A program made the position numbers and the translations under genes. A stretch of DNA of 64,000 nucleotides from Sphingobium baderi (lineage in GTDB: Bacteria; Pseudomonadota; Alphaproteobacteria; Sphingomonadales; Sphingomonadaceae). Where the stretch lies: NCBI RefSeq assembly GCF_001456115.1, contig NZ_CP013264.1, forward strand, positions 3,614,501 to 3,678,500. Reading direction: 5' to 3'. Below are positions 1 to 9,230 of the stretch, in pieces; the first letter of the stretch is position 1, and every line of letters starts with the position of its first letter. Under the pieces are notes generated by a model, which saw nothing but the letters and a program-made list of their open reading frames with translations, had not been told where the DNA came from and made no database searches.

Positions 1-1
1 C

Positions 2-2296
2 GTCGGCCTGTCTCTATTATGGCTGGGAGGACGTCTGGCGTTGCTCGGCGGATCGATCTGGTATGTTTTCTCTGGCCTTGTCATGGTCGTTACGGCCTAT
101 CTTGGCTGCCGCAGGTCGGCTCTGTCCGTTACCGTCTATTGGGCTTTTCTGGCAGCCAATCTGTGCTGGGCGCTTTGGGAGGTCGGGTTGGATGGCTGGG
201 CGCTTGCCCCCCGGCTCGCCATGCCTGTCGCCATGGGCCTTTATATGCTCACCCCCTTCTATCGGCGGCACGTCGGGCTTGCCGGACGATTCGTCGGCGC
301 GCGCATCATGTGGCCCGGCCTTTTGCTGCTGTTGGTCGGCGCAGTCGGCACCGCCTTCTGGATCGATCGATCGCCGACGGCCGACAGCGACATCTGGGGA
401 GCCGGGCCTTCGCAAACGACCGATGGCGACTGGATCGCCTATGGGAACGATCGCGGCGGATCGCGCTTTTCGCCGCTGGCTCAGATCACACCTGCCAATG
501 TGGGCAATCTGGAAAAGGCCTGGACCTTTCACACCGGAAAGCTGAGCGACGGCAAGCAGGGCTCCGCCTTTCAGGCCAACCCGCTCAAGGTGAGCAATCG
601 CCTGTTCCTCTGCGCTGGCAATAATGATGTGATCGCGCTCGATCCGGAAACGGGTCGGCAATTGTGGCGGCATCATCTGAAGACCGATCTTGCGGGCGTC
701 TATGGTCTCGTCTGCCGCGGCGTCACTTATTATCGCGTCCCGCAGGCAACGGGGGTTTGCGCCGAGCGCATCTATACCGCGACGCTTGACGCCCGGCTGA
801 TCGCACTCGACGCCGCGACCGGCAGCCTCTGCCCCGGCTTCGGACGGGGCGGCCAGGTGGATCTGAAGGTCGGATTGGGCAACGTCGACAAGGGCTATTA
901 TTTCGTTACCTCGCCCCCCGCGCTGGTACGGGGCCGCCTCGTGCTAGGCGGTTGGGTGATGGATGGCCAGAAAATCAAGGAACCTTCAGGCGTCGTCCGG
1001 GCATTCGATGCCGTCACGGGCGATTTTTCCTGGGCTTTCGACATTGGTCGACCCGACGAGCACGGCCTGCCGCCATCCGGCGCTATCTTTACGCCTGGCA
1101 CGCCCAATAGCTGGGCACCGATGAGTTCGGACGAAGCACTGGGGCTTGTCTATGTACCCACAGGCAATGCCACGCCGGATTATTTCGGGGGGCATCGCAC
1201 GGCCAATGATGACCGTTATTCCAGTGCCGTGCTGGCGCTGGACGCGGAAAGCGGCGCGGTACGCTGGTCGTTCCAGACAACGCATCATGACCTGTGGGAC
1301 TATGATGTTCCTGCCCAGCCCACCCTGGTCGATCTTCCCGGCGGCGTGCGCGGTCTGCTCCAGCCGACCAAGCGCGGGGAAATCTTCTTCCTCGACCGCG
1401 CAACCGGCAAGCCCATATTGCCGGTTGAGGAACGCCCCGTCCCTCAGGGCGCCGTCCCCGGCGAACGGCTGTCGAAGACCCAGCCCTATTCGGTCGCCAT
1501 CCCCAGCTTCGGCGGCCCTCGCCCTACAGAAAGGGGCATGTGGGGCCTCACCCCCATCGATCAGGCGATGTGCCGCATCCGTTTTCGGCAGGCACGCTTC
1601 GATGGCGACATGACGCCTCTGTCGACCGATCATCCGACCGTCACCTGGCCAGGTTATCTGGGCGGGATCGACTGGGGCGGCGTATCGGTCGACCCCCGGC
1701 GCGGCCTGATGATCGTGAACAACAATCAGGTCGCCAACTATAATCGCCTGATACCAAGGGCCGATGCCGACCGGCAGGGCATCAAACCGATGAACGCCGA
1801 GCATATGAGCGATGTCGGCGGTCCGGTCGCGCAGATGGGCGTGCCCTACGCCGCCCATATCGCACCTTTCCTCTCGCCGCTGGCCATTCCCTGCCAACAG
1901 CCACCTTATGGGCGCATCAACGCCGTCGATCTCAAAACCGGCAAACTGGTCTGGAGCAGGATATTCGGCACCTCACGCGACAGCGGCCCGCTGGCCCTGC
2001 CGACTTTCGTGCCCATTCCCATGGGCGTGCCCAATATTGGTGGATCGGTCGCAACGGCGAGCGGCCTCACCTTCATCGGCGCGACGCAGGAACATATGTT
2101 CCGCGCCTATGAGACGGCAACGGGCCGCCTGCTCTGGAAGGCGCGACTGCCTGCTGGCGGCAACGCCTCCCCTTCCACCTACTGGTCCGATGCCAGCGGC
2201 CGCCAGTTCGTGGTGATCGCGGCAGGCGGACACGGCGCAATGCTGTCGGGCGCAAGCGACGAACTGGTCGCCTACGCCCTGCCTAAGCGGGAATAG
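2..2296 (+). CDS. Membrane-bound PQQ-dependent glucose/quinate-type dehydrogenase (5' end outside window)
   Basis: The reading frame is open back to base 2 and reads hydrophobic sequence upstream of the TTG at 41, so the gene starts before the window. Several hydrophobic segments occupy roughly the first 125 visible residues, as in the membrane anchor of the Gcd/quinate dehydrogenase family. The periplasmic beta-propeller follows, with YGNDRGGSRFSPL near its start, HHDLWDYDVPAQPTL mid-protein and PQQ-repeat strands such as AVDLKTGKLVW near the end. Family members oxidise a sugar or cyclic polyol in the periplasm and pass electrons to ubiquinone. The exact substrate (glucose, quinate, shikimate) cannot be read from the sequence. 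The gene is convergent with the GMC gene 11 bases downstream. Confidence 0.9.
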   Translation, partial: VGLSLLWLGGRLALLGGSIWYVFSGLVMVVTAYLGCRRSALSVTVYWAFLAANLCWALWEVGLDGWALAPRLAMPVAMGLYMLTPFYRRHVGLAGRFVGARIMWPGLLLLLVGAVGTAFWIDRSPTADSDIWGAGPSQTTDGDWIAYGNDRGGSRFSPLAQITPANVGNLEKAWTFHTGKLSDGKQGSAFQANPLKVSNRLFLCAGNNDVIALDPETGRQLWRHHLKTDLAGVYGLVCRGVTYYRVPQATGVCAERIYTATLDARLIALDAATGSLCPGFGRGGQVDLKVGLGNVDKGYYFVTSPPALVRGRLVLGGWVMDGQKIKEPSGVVRAFDAVTGDFSWAFDIGRPDEHGLPPSGAIFTPGTPNSWAPMSSDEALGLVYVPTGNATPDYFGGHRTANDDRYSSAVLALDAESGAVRWSFQTTHHDLWDYDVPAQPTLVDLPGGVRGLLQPTKRGEIFFLDRATGKPILPVEERPVPQGAVPGERLSKTQPYSVAIPSFGGPRPTERGMWGLTPIDQAMCRIRFRQARFDGDMTPLSTDHPTVTWPGYLGGIDWGGVSVDPRRGLMIVNNNQVANYNRLIPRADADRQGIKPMNAEHMSDVGGPVAQMGVPYAAHIAPFLSPLAIPCQQPPYGRINAVDLKTGKLVWSRIFGTSRDSGPLALPTFVPIPMGVPNIGGSVATASGLTFIGATQEHMFRAYETATGRLLWKARLPAGGNASPSTYWSDASGRQFVVIAAGGHGAMLSGASDELVAYALPKRE

Positions 2297-2307
2297 ACGC
2301 AAGCCTT

Positions 2308-3906
2308 TTAGGCGTCGGACAGAATCATGTCCGATGCCTTTTCGGCGATCATCATCGTAGCGGCATAGGTGTTGGCTGACGGGATAACCGGGATGATGGA
2401 GGCATCCACCACCCGCAGCCCGTCCAACCCATGAACCCGCAACCGATCATCCACCACCGTCATCGGATCGCTAGCCGGTCCCATTTTGGCGGTTCCGACC
2501 AAATGATAGCTGCTGTTGCCATATTGGCGGGCGAAATCCAGCCATTCGTCGTCACTCTGGACATCCGGCCCGGGGAAAAGTTCACCTTCAATCATCGGCG
2601 CCAGCGGCGCGGCAGACAGGATCGCGCGCGCTTCCCGCAACGCCGCGATCAGGACAGCGCGATCCTTCTCCACTCCCAGATAATCGGGATCGAGCAGCGG
2701 CACATCCATCGGGTCCGCCGATGCTATCCGTACATGGCCCCGGCTTTCGGGGCGCATCTGCCACGCCCCGCAGGTCATGCCGGGAAAATCGTCAAGCCGT
2801 CCGATAAAGCCCTGTTTGTAGCTGCCTGGCGTGAAAACCAGGCTGTAGTCGGTCATGTCGAAGGCCGGGTCGCTGCGCCCAAACACATGCACCAGCGCGG
2901 GCGACAGCGCGAGTATACTCGGCCGTCCGCTCATCCAGCGCAGCACCTGGCCGACCAGAGGCAGACCCCGCACATGGGCGTTCAGGCTGTCCACGCCCTC
3001 GCGCAGCCGGACCACAAGGCGTGGACTGTAATGATCATGGAAATTCTCACCCACACCGGGCAGGGCGTGCAGCACCGGAATACCATGGCGCTGCAACAAC
3101 GCCGCAGGACCGATGCCTGACAATTGGAGCAGCTTGGGCGTATTGGTCGTTCCAGCCGCCAGAATAACGCTCCGCCGCGCCATCACCTCCTTCGTCTCGC
3201 CATGCTGCCGATAAGCGACGCCGCTCGCGCGTTTTCCTTCCATCAGGATGCGCGTTGCCAGTGCATGAGTTCGCACCACGGCGCCCATCCGCCTTGCAGG
3301 ATGCAGAAAGGCGGTAGCTGTGCTGGCGCGCCGCCCCCCTGCGATTGCGCTTTGATAGCGGCCCACGCCTTCCTGCCGGGCGCCATTATAATCGGGATTA
3401 TAGGGATGCCCCCGCTCGGCTGCGGAATCGATGAAAGCATCGACCACCGCGCTCGGCCAAGGCGATGTGCTCACGCCCAAGCGCCCCTCGCGCCCGCGAT
3501 AGGCATCGTCGCCCTCCCCTTCCCGTCGCTCGGTCCGGCGGAAATAGGGCAATATGTCATCATAACCCCAGCCACGATTGCCCAGCTGCGCCCAATGATC
3601 GAAGTCGGCGCGCTGACCGCGATTATAGACCATGCCGTTGACGCTGCTCGATCCGCCCAGAACCTTGCCCTGCGTATATTGGATCGGCCGATCGCCGCTG
3701 TGGGGATTGGGCGTGCTCGCCAGCTGCCAGGTGACGTCGGGATCGAACAACGTCTTGATGAACCCGGCGGGCACGCGATGATAGAATTTGCTATCGGACG
3801 GCCCCGCTTCCAGCACGCATATGCTGCGCCCCGCCTCGGTCAGCCGCCACGCCAATATGCCCGCGGCCGTCCCGCCGCCGACGATCACATGATCGAAAAC
3901 CTCCAT
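2308..3906 (-). CDS. GMC-family FAD oxidoreductase (choline/alcohol dehydrogenase type)
   Basis: This 532-residue protein has the usual GMC length. It carries the N-terminal FAD-binding fold (VGGGTAAGILAWRL near residue 9, ending in VLEAGP), the GMC signature GKVLGGSSSVNGMVYNRG near residue 80, and the C-terminal block with YHLVGTAKMG and SANTYAATMMIAEKA that holds the catalytic His/Asn pair. The family oxidises alcohols to aldehydes or ketones. It is the last gene of a minus-strand operon, starting 4 bases after the stop of the serine hydrolase, so it probably acts on the alcohol side of the same pathway. The substrate is unknown. Confidence 0.92.
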   Translation of the reverse strand: MEVFDHVIVGGGTAAGILAWRLTEAGRSICVLEAGPSDSKFYHRVPAGFIKTLFDPDVTWQLASTPNPHSGDRPIQYTQGKVLGGSSSVNGMVYNRGQRADFDHWAQLGNRGWGYDDILPYFRRTERREGEGDDAYRGREGRLGVSTSPWPSAVVDAFIDSAAERGHPYNPDYNGARQEGVGRYQSAIAGGRRASTATAFLHPARRMGAVVRTHALATRILMEGKRASGVAYRQHGETKEVMARRSVILAAGTTNTPKLLQLSGIGPAALLQRHGIPVLHALPGVGENFHDHYSPRLVVRLREGVDSLNAHVRGLPLVGQVLRWMSGRPSILALSPALVHVFGRSDPAFDMTDYSLVFTPGSYKQGFIGRLDDFPGMTCGAWQMRPESRGHVRIASADPMDVPLLDPDYLGVEKDRAVLIAALREARAILSAAPLAPMIEGELFPGPDVQSDDEWLDFARQYGNSSYHLVGTAKMGPASDPMTVVDDRLRVHGLDGLRVVDASIIPVIPSANTYAATMMIAEKASDMILSDA

Positions 3907-3910
3907 GCAT

Positions 3911-5059
3911 TCAGACGCCCAGGCTGGAGCGTATGACGTCGGCGATTTCGTACAGAGGATGATCCTCGCAACTGCGCGGGCGCATCATCCGGTTATGGCA
4001 GAAGGCAACGGCAAGACCCGTATCAGGATCGGCCCAGCCCAGCGAGCCACCCGCGCCGGGGACGCAGATCGTGCGCTCGCCCTTTGCAGGACAAGTCAGC
4101 GGCGTGGTGGGCGAATACATCCAGAAACCACCCTGGCTGAGTGGCATTGGCGCGTTGAAGTAAACCGGATCCGGCGCCTCACTGTTGGCGCGCGGCAGGC
4201 AGGCCGCATCGACCCTCTCCTTCGACAATAGCCGCTTCCCGTCCAGAGCGCCGCCATTGGCCCAGATTGCCCAGAAGCGCGCCTCACTACGCGCATTGAA
4301 GATGCCGCCGACCGCCGCCACCGCCGCGCGGCGCACCGCAGGCCGTTCGAACACGTCGGGGATCAGGCGCACATTATTGGGCAGCGCCATCGCAAAATAG
4401 CTGTCGTCGGGAAAGCTGGCCGACGACCCTTCATCCACCAGCGTGGCGACGCGCCGTTCGGCCTCGTCGGGCATGCCGATCCACAGATCGGTGATGCCAT
4501 AGGGTTCGCATATCTCTTCCTGGACGAAGCGTCCGAAGTCCCGCCTTTGCGAATCGGTTCGCCGCACCACCTCGCCCAATACCCAGCCAAAGGACATCGC
4601 CTGGTAGGCCGGCTTGTCGCGCGGTAATATGGGAGTCAGGCCGGCGATGCCGCGCGCCATGAAATCCCAGTCGCACATGGATTCCGGCGTCGTTCCGGGC
4701 GGCATCTGCGGCGTGCCCGTGTGGTGGTTGAGCGCGTCGCGGACGGTGATGGTTTCCTTGCCGTTCTGCGCGAATTCCGGCCAATAGTCCGCGATGGGCC
4801 GGTCATATTCCACCAACCCCTTTTCTGCCTGCACATGGACCGCCGTCGACACGACAGCCTTGGACACGGAAAACACGTTGAACAAGGTATCGGCATCGAC
4901 AGGACGACCGCTTTCCCGATCGGCTACCCCCGCCCAGCAATCGATCACCAGTTCCTCGCCCAGATAGGCGGCCACTTGAATGCCGATTTCGCCCTTTTCG
5001 GCAATGGCGCGGTGCAACGCCTGCCGAACCGCTTGATTGACCGCGCTGTCCATCGTCAT
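3911..5059 (-). CDS. Serine hydrolase of the beta-lactamase/esterase EstB family
   Basis: This 382-residue protein has the beta-lactamase/transpeptidase fold. The S-x-x-K nucleophile motif is S64-V-S-K67 in NVFSVSKAVV. A Tyr-containing region around PAYQAMSFGW is where this family carries its YxN-type catalytic Tyr, and a C-terminal Gly-rich block (GAGGSLGWADPDTG) replaces the KTG strand. There is no signal peptide, which favours a cytoplasmic esterase or lactonase over a penicillin-binding protein. The start overlaps the stop of the ABM gene by 4 bases and the GMC gene follows immediately, so the three genes form one operon. Ester hydrolysis before alcohol oxidation is an inference. Confidence 0.88.
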   Translation of the reverse strand: MTMDSAVNQAVRQALHRAIAEKGEIGIQVAAYLGEELVIDCWAGVADRESGRPVDADTLFNVFSVSKAVVSTAVHVQAEKGLVEYDRPIADYWPEFAQNGKETITVRDALNHHTGTPQMPPGTTPESMCDWDFMARGIAGLTPILPRDKPAYQAMSFGWVLGEVVRRTDSQRRDFGRFVQEEICEPYGITDLWIGMPDEAERRVATLVDEGSSASFPDDSYFAMALPNNVRLIPDVFERPAVRRAAVAAVGGIFNARSEARFWAIWANGGALDGKRLLSKERVDAACLPRANSEAPDPVYFNAPMPLSQGGFWMYSPTTPLTCPAKGERTICVPGAGGSLGWADPDTGLAVAFCHNRMMRPRSCEDHPLYEIADVIRSSLGV

Positions 5060-5373
5060 GCCTTTTTCTCATAGGGTTGGAAAGGACCTGTTCTCCGGTT
5101 GATCGACACGATTGTCCCGCATCCCGGCAATTGCTCCAGGAACCGGGCAAGGGGCGCGCCTTTGCAATGTGCCAGATAGGCGCTTTCACTCTCCCACAAT
5201 TCCAGGATGTGGAATTTCAGCGGATCATCCAGCGCGACCGTGGCGCGATAGGTGGCGCATCCCGGTTCCGCCTCCGATCCGGCAACCGTCTGGCCAAGCA
5301 AGCTCACCAAAGCCCCGCGATTGGCCTCCGTCGTCGTCAGGGCGACGTCAATCAATATCATGTCTTCGGCCAC
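5056..5373 (-). CDS. Antibiotic biosynthesis monooxygenase (ABM/YgiN-like) domain protein
   Basis: This 105-residue single-domain protein has the ferredoxin-like ABM pattern: an N-terminal strand (MILIDVALTTTEANRGAL), the central AEPGCATYRATVALDDPLKFHILELWESESAYLAHC block, and a short C-terminal strand. YgiN-type members are cofactor-free quinol monooxygenases or simple dimeric binding proteins. It is the first gene of the minus-strand operon with the hydrolase and the GMC enzyme, and is divergent from the SnoaL-like gene at 5518. The activity is not provable from sequence. Confidence 0.85.
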   Translation of the reverse strand: MAEDMILIDVALTTTEANRGALVSLLGQTVAGSEAEPGCATYRATVALDDPLKFHILELWESESAYLAHCKGAPLARFLEQLPGCGTIVSINRRTGPFQPYEKKA

Positions 5374-5517
5374 CGCATTTTTCTTCTCCTACGGACAGAC
5401 GATATACGCGCTCGCCAATTATTCATAAATAGCAGGATCATGCAGGCCAATCCTATCCTTTGGCGGGCAAGATTGAACGGCGCCTCTCTATGTTTCTGCT
5501 GGAAACAAGGGGAGAGA

Positions 5518-5967
5518 ATGAAGATGCCCGCACATGACAGCCTGGTGAGACGCTTGCCCGTCGGCGCTGACGACGAACGTGCGATCGAACATGTGCTGCT
5601 GCGTTATGCCACTGGCATCGATACGCGTGACTGGCCGTTGTTTCGCACCTGCTTCGCCCATGATTGCGAAGCCGATTATGGCAGCTTCGGGCGCTGGCGC
5701 GGTCCGCGCGAAATCGCAGAATATATGGCGGCCGCGCACCGTAACATGGGGCTGACATTACACCGCATCACCAATATCGTGATAGAGAACCGCAACAACC
5801 AGGTGCATGCGCGCAGCTATGTGGACGCGATCCTGCCCGAAGCGGCTCAGGGTGGCGTGACCCATCGCGCGACTGGCTTTTATGACGACTGCCTGGTCCG
5901 CACCTCGGACGGGTGGAAAATTTCGCGACGAAAATTCACCCTCGTGAAGGCCGGAATGGATGATTGA
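5518..5967 (+). CDS. SnoaL-like/NTF2-fold protein (polyketide cyclase or dehydratase type)
   Basis: The start at 5518 is preceded by GGGGAGAG, giving 149 residues. The frame continues further upstream without good initiation signals. The fold signature is visible as AIEHVLLRYATGIDTRDWPLFRTCFAHDCEADYG, typical of the SnoaL_4 subfamily, with the C-terminal strand block GWKISRRKFTLVKAGM. Such proteins act as cyclases, isomerases or dehydratases, or as small partner subunits. It overlaps the next gene by 8 bases, so it is cotranslated with the CurA-like reductase. A paralogous fold lies at 27568. Confidence 0.85.
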   Translation: MKMPAHDSLVRRLPVGADDERAIEHVLLRYATGIDTRDWPLFRTCFAHDCEADYGSFGRWRGPREIAEYMAAAHRNMGLTLHRITNIVIENRNNQVHARSYVDAILPEAAQGGVTHRATGFYDDCLVRTSDGWKISRRKFTLVKAGMDD

Positions 5968-6961
5968 TCTCAACCGCCAAGTCATATTGACGTCTCGGCC
6001 CGCGGGAATCGCGCAGGCCGAAAATTTCGCCATTCGCCAAGCGCCGATCGAACAGCCTGCCCAGGGCCAGATACTGGTGCGGAATCATTATCTGTCGATT
6101 GAACCGGCCATGCGCGGCTGGATTGCCGACGCGGGCAACTACGCCGTTCCCGTGGCCATCGGTTCGGTCATGCGCAGCCTTGCCTCAGGCCAGGTACTGG
6201 CGTCCGCGCATCCGGATTATGCGGTCGGCGATCATGTAACGGGCTGGTTCGGGTGGCAGGATTATGCCTGCGTCGCGGCGGATCAGGTGGTCCAGCGTAC
6301 CACGGAGCGGGAGATGCGGGCATCGCTCGGCATTCTCGGTATCAACGGCATGACGGCCTACCTGGCTCTCACCCTGACCGGCCAGCCCAGCGCGGGTGAG
6401 ACCGTGCTGGTGTCGACCGCGGCCGGCGCGGTTGGATCAGCAGTTGGCCAGATCGCCCGCATCCTTGGCTGCCGCACGATCGGTATAGCCGGAGGGCCGG
6501 AGAAGGTGCGGCGCTGCGTGGAAGACTATGGCTATGACCACGCCATCGATTACCGCGCGCAGGATGTGGGGGCGGCGATCGCGGAATATGCGCCGCAGGG
6601 CATCGACGTTTATTTCGACAATGTCGCCGGTGGGATCAGCGATTCGGTTCTGCCTCATCTGGCGCTGCGCGGGCGTGTGATCGTATGCGGAACTGCATCG
6701 ATAGACCGCTGGGCGCCATGGCCAACGGGGCCACGCATTGAACGCCACCTGCTGGTCAAGCGGGCCCGAATGGAAGGTTTCGTCATCTTCGATCATGTCG
6801 ATCGCTATGCCGACGCGGCGGCGCAATTGCGCGCATGGATCGCGGAAGGCCGGATCACATGGCGCGAAGACATATTGGATGGGATCGAAGCTTGCCCCGA
6901 TGCGCTCGCCGGTCTCTATCGCGGGGAAAATGACGGCAAGAGGCTGATCCGTCTCGTCTGA
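5960..6961 (+). CDS. Zinc-independent medium-chain NADP-dependent oxidoreductase (CurA/leukotriene-B4 reductase type)
   Basis: This is a 333-residue MDR-superfamily protein. It has the substrate-side block YLSIEPAMRGWIADAGNYA, then GWFGWQDYACV, the nucleotide-binding loop STAAGAVGSAVGQIA and DVYFDNVAGGISD. No zinc-ligand Cys cluster is present, which matches the CurA/prostaglandin reductase subgroup that reduces the double bond of alpha,beta-unsaturated ketones with NADPH. It is translationally coupled to the SnoaL-like gene and is followed 22 bases later by an SDR. An enone-reducing step in the local pathway is inferred. Confidence 0.9.
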   Translation: MIDLNRQVILTSRPAGIAQAENFAIRQAPIEQPAQGQILVRNHYLSIEPAMRGWIADAGNYAVPVAIGSVMRSLASGQVLASAHPDYAVGDHVTGWFGWQDYACVAADQVVQRTTEREMRASLGILGINGMTAYLALTLTGQPSAGETVLVSTAAGAVGSAVGQIARILGCRTIGIAGGPEKVRRCVEDYGYDHAIDYRAQDVGAAIAEYAPQGIDVYFDNVAGGISDSVLPHLALRGRVIVCGTASIDRWAPWPTGPRIERHLLVKRARMEGFVIFDHVDRYADAAAQLRAWIAEGRITWREDILDGIEACPDALAGLYRGENDGKRLIRLV

Positions 6962-6983
6962 TCTGGGAAGAGGAAATCACGTC

Positions 6984-7709
6984 ATGAATAATCTGGAAGG
7001 GCAGATCGCCATCGTCACCGGCGCGTCTTCGGGCATCGGCGCGGCCAGCGCCCGCGCGCTTGCCGAAGCGGGCGCAACTCTTGTGCTGGTCGCACGGCGG
7101 GCCGACCGTCTCTCTGCGCTGGCCGAGGAACTTGGCCGTGGAAGCACTGCATTTGCCGCCGACATGGCGGATCCAGACGCCCCCCAACGGTTACACGACT
7201 TCGTCCTCGAGCGATTTGGTCGCGCCGACATTCTGGTCAACAATGCCGGGATGCTGCACGCCGCGCCGATCGACGCATTCGACCTCGACCAGCTACGCCC
7301 CATGATCGCGATCAACTATGAAGCGGTGGTCCGTGCCAGCACTCTTTTCGCGCGCACGATGAAGGCCGCGGGCAAGGGGCAGATCATCAACATTTCCAGC
7401 ATCGGTGCAAACATCACCGCTCCGGGCGTAGGTGTTTATGGCGGGCTGAAACGGGCACTGGAATCATTTACCGATTGCCTGAGAGTCGAACTGGCCGGGA
7501 CGGGAGTCAAAGTAGGCATCGTTGCGCCCGGCACCACCAGCACGGAAATCTTCGAGGATATGAAGGCCAGAGGCCAACCCTCATGGGATAGCTTCATCCC
7601 GCCGATGCAGCCCCAGGATATTGCCGATGCGGTCGTCGTCATCGCACAGCAGTCCGAACGAACCAACATCGCACGCATTCACGTCTATGCGGCGGCGGAC
7701 AGCTATTAA
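6984..7709 (+). CDS. Short-chain dehydrogenase/reductase (SDR)
   Basis: This 241-residue classical SDR has the cofactor motif TGASSGIGAA near residue 13, NNAGM, a catalytic Ser in INISSIG and the Y-x3-K pair in YGGLKRAL. The sequence after the first beta strand (VLVARRADRL, with basic residues) suggests NADP(H) preference. It is the last gene of the plus-strand trio with the SnoaL-like and CurA-like genes. It is convergent with the OYE-like gene 17 bases away. A ketone/alcohol interconversion is expected but the substrate is unknown. Confidence 0.9.
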   Translation: MNNLEGQIAIVTGASSGIGAASARALAEAGATLVLVARRADRLSALAEELGRGSTAFAADMADPDAPQRLHDFVLERFGRADILVNNAGMLHAAPIDAFDLDQLRPMIAINYEAVVRASTLFARTMKAAGKGQIINISSIGANITAPGVGVYGGLKRALESFTDCLRVELAGTGVKVGIVAPGTTSTEIFEDMKARGQPSWDSFIPPMQPQDIADAVVVIAQQSERTNIARIHVYAAADSY

Positions 7710-7726
7710 GATCGAACCAGCGGCCT

Positions 7727-8875
7727 TCAATCCAGCGTGGCGTAGGCGTCGAGCCGAAAAGGCTTGACCTCTCCGCCATGCCGCATCTTGGAAACCCATT
7801 GCGGATCCATCAGCAGAGCGCGGCCAACCGCGATCAGATCGAATTCGCCCTGCGCCATCCTGTCTGCCACCAATGACAGATTATCGGTCATGACCGTCGG
7901 CTGGGCGAAGGAGGATTGCAGATCCTTGCTGAGGCCCACGCCACCAACCGCTATGGTGGGTTTCCCTGTCAGCCTCCTGATCCATCCCGCAAGGCCCATG
8001 TCAGCCCCTTCGAAAGCCGGTGTCGTGAAGATGCGGGTGCTTGCGTCGAACACATCGATTCCCGCCGCGACGAGAGGCGCCAGCATGGCTTCCAACTCAC
8101 CAGGCGTTTCCGCATTGCGCGCGTCATAATCCTGAAGCTTCCACTGGGAGAAGCGGAAGATAATCGGAAAATCAGGCCCAGTCGCGGACCGAATCGCGCG
8201 AACCAGTGCGGCCGCGAAGCCTGCCCGCTCGGCAGCTCCACCGCCCCAGCGATCCTCGCGCATATTGGTGTGCCGCCACAGGAAACTGTCGATTAGATAG
8301 CCGTGCGCCCCGTGCAATGCCACGCCGTCAAAGCCTACCGCCTTCGCATTGACTGCGCTGCGGACGAAAGCGGCGATGATGTCTCCTATCTCGCTGTCGG
8401 TGAGCGGCGCTGTGGGCTCACGCACCAGTTCCAGATATTCCGGCGGAACCATCGCCTTGTCGATCGGGCCCCACACACCAGAGGGGCGCGCCGAAGGAGC
8501 ATCAGGATGATAACCCGTTCCCGGCACGCGGATGACCCCCTGATGCCATAGCTGGGGTATGATGAGCCCACCCGCTTCATGCACTCCGGCGACGATTTCG
8601 CGCCAGCGCGCCAGGGTTTCCTCGCCATGCAGAACAGGCGAAGCGCCGCCGCCCATCGTTTCCCGTCCCACCGCGGAGGGATGATCCACCCCTACCCCTT
8701 CGGTGATGATCAGTCCGACATCGGCTTCAGCCCGCCGCCGGTAATAGCCGGCCACTCCCTCGGACGGGATTCCGCCGGGAGAGAAATTGCGAGTCATAGG
8801 CGCCATCACGAAACGGTTGCGGAGTTTCAGCGAACCGATCGCATATGGCGTAAACAACATGTCGGCCTGTTCCAT
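7727..8875 (-). CDS. NADH:flavin oxidoreductase, old yellow enzyme family
   Basis: This 382-residue TIM-barrel flavoenzyme starts with LFTPYAIGSLKLRNRFVMAPMTR, the FMN-binding N-terminus of the OYE family. It carries HGAHGYLIDSFLWRHTNMREDRWGG, the standard substrate/FMN block, and a C-terminal FDLIAVGRALLMDPQW phosphate-binding segment. It lacks the long Fe-S and FAD extension of the 2,4-dienoyl-CoA reductase branch. AGAGGA lies 8 bases before the ATG at 8875. It probably reduces an activated C=C bond. It sits between the CurA-type operon and the Rieske system and shares the minus strand with the ferredoxin. Confidence 0.9.
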   Translation of the reverse strand: MEQADMLFTPYAIGSLKLRNRFVMAPMTRNFSPGGIPSEGVAGYYRRRAEADVGLIITEGVGVDHPSAVGRETMGGGASPVLHGEETLARWREIVAGVHEAGGLIIPQLWHQGVIRVPGTGYHPDAPSARPSGVWGPIDKAMVPPEYLELVREPTAPLTDSEIGDIIAAFVRSAVNAKAVGFDGVALHGAHGYLIDSFLWRHTNMREDRWGGGAAERAGFAAALVRAIRSATGPDFPIIFRFSQWKLQDYDARNAETPGELEAMLAPLVAAGIDVFDASTRIFTTPAFEGADMGLAGWIRRLTGKPTIAVGGVGLSKDLQSSFAQPTVMTDNLSLVADRMAQGEFDLIAVGRALLMDPQWVSKMRHGGEVKPFRLDAYATLD

Positions 8876-8989
8876 CGGTGCAATCCTCTCCTGTGCCTGC
8901 CGGACGACGGTGCAGCAGGAAGCCTGCGCCGAAAACCTATCCAGTGACAGGACATGGACATGCCGGAACGGCCCATCCCTGAGTCCGAA

Positions 8990-9196
8990 TCAGACTTCTT
9001 CGATTGCGAGGGCGGCCTGCGGGCAGGCTTCGGCACCTTCACGGGCGCGCTCTTCCAATCCTTCGGGGACGATTTCGTCATCTACGTACACAATACCGTT
9101 GGCATCGAGTTTGTAAATTTCGGGACAGATTTCAGCGCAAATCCCATAGCCGCAACAGGCCGGCTTATCGATCACAACTTTCAACTTCTGGCTCAT
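8990..9196 (-). CDS. Small single-cluster ferredoxin, probably the electron carrier of the Rieske oxygenase
   Basis: This 68-residue acidic ferredoxin has Cys at 14, 15, 20, 24 and 58. The spacing C14-x2-Y17-x2-C20 ... C58-P matches the pattern of [3Fe-4S] or atypical [4Fe-4S] ferredoxins that serve P450 and oxygenase systems, where a non-Cys residue sits at the second ligand position. The extra Cys15 and Cys24 could restore a fourth ligand. AAGGAGAGG precedes the start. It is transcribed away from the Rieske alpha gene from a shared intergenic region of about 100 bases and is most likely its electron donor. The cluster type is undecided. Confidence 0.85.
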   Translation of the reverse strand: MSQKLKVVIDKPACCGYGICAEICPEIYKLDANGIVYVDDEIVPEGLEERAREGAEACPQAALAIEEV

Positions 9197-9230
9197 CAGC
9201 CTCTCCTTCCAACCTAAGCAACATTACACC

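Noticed and set aside
986..1897. Long minus-strand open frame inside the PQQ dehydrogenase gene
   Set aside because: It is a shadow frame of a high-GC gene, with Arg/His/Gly-rich composition and no ribosome site.
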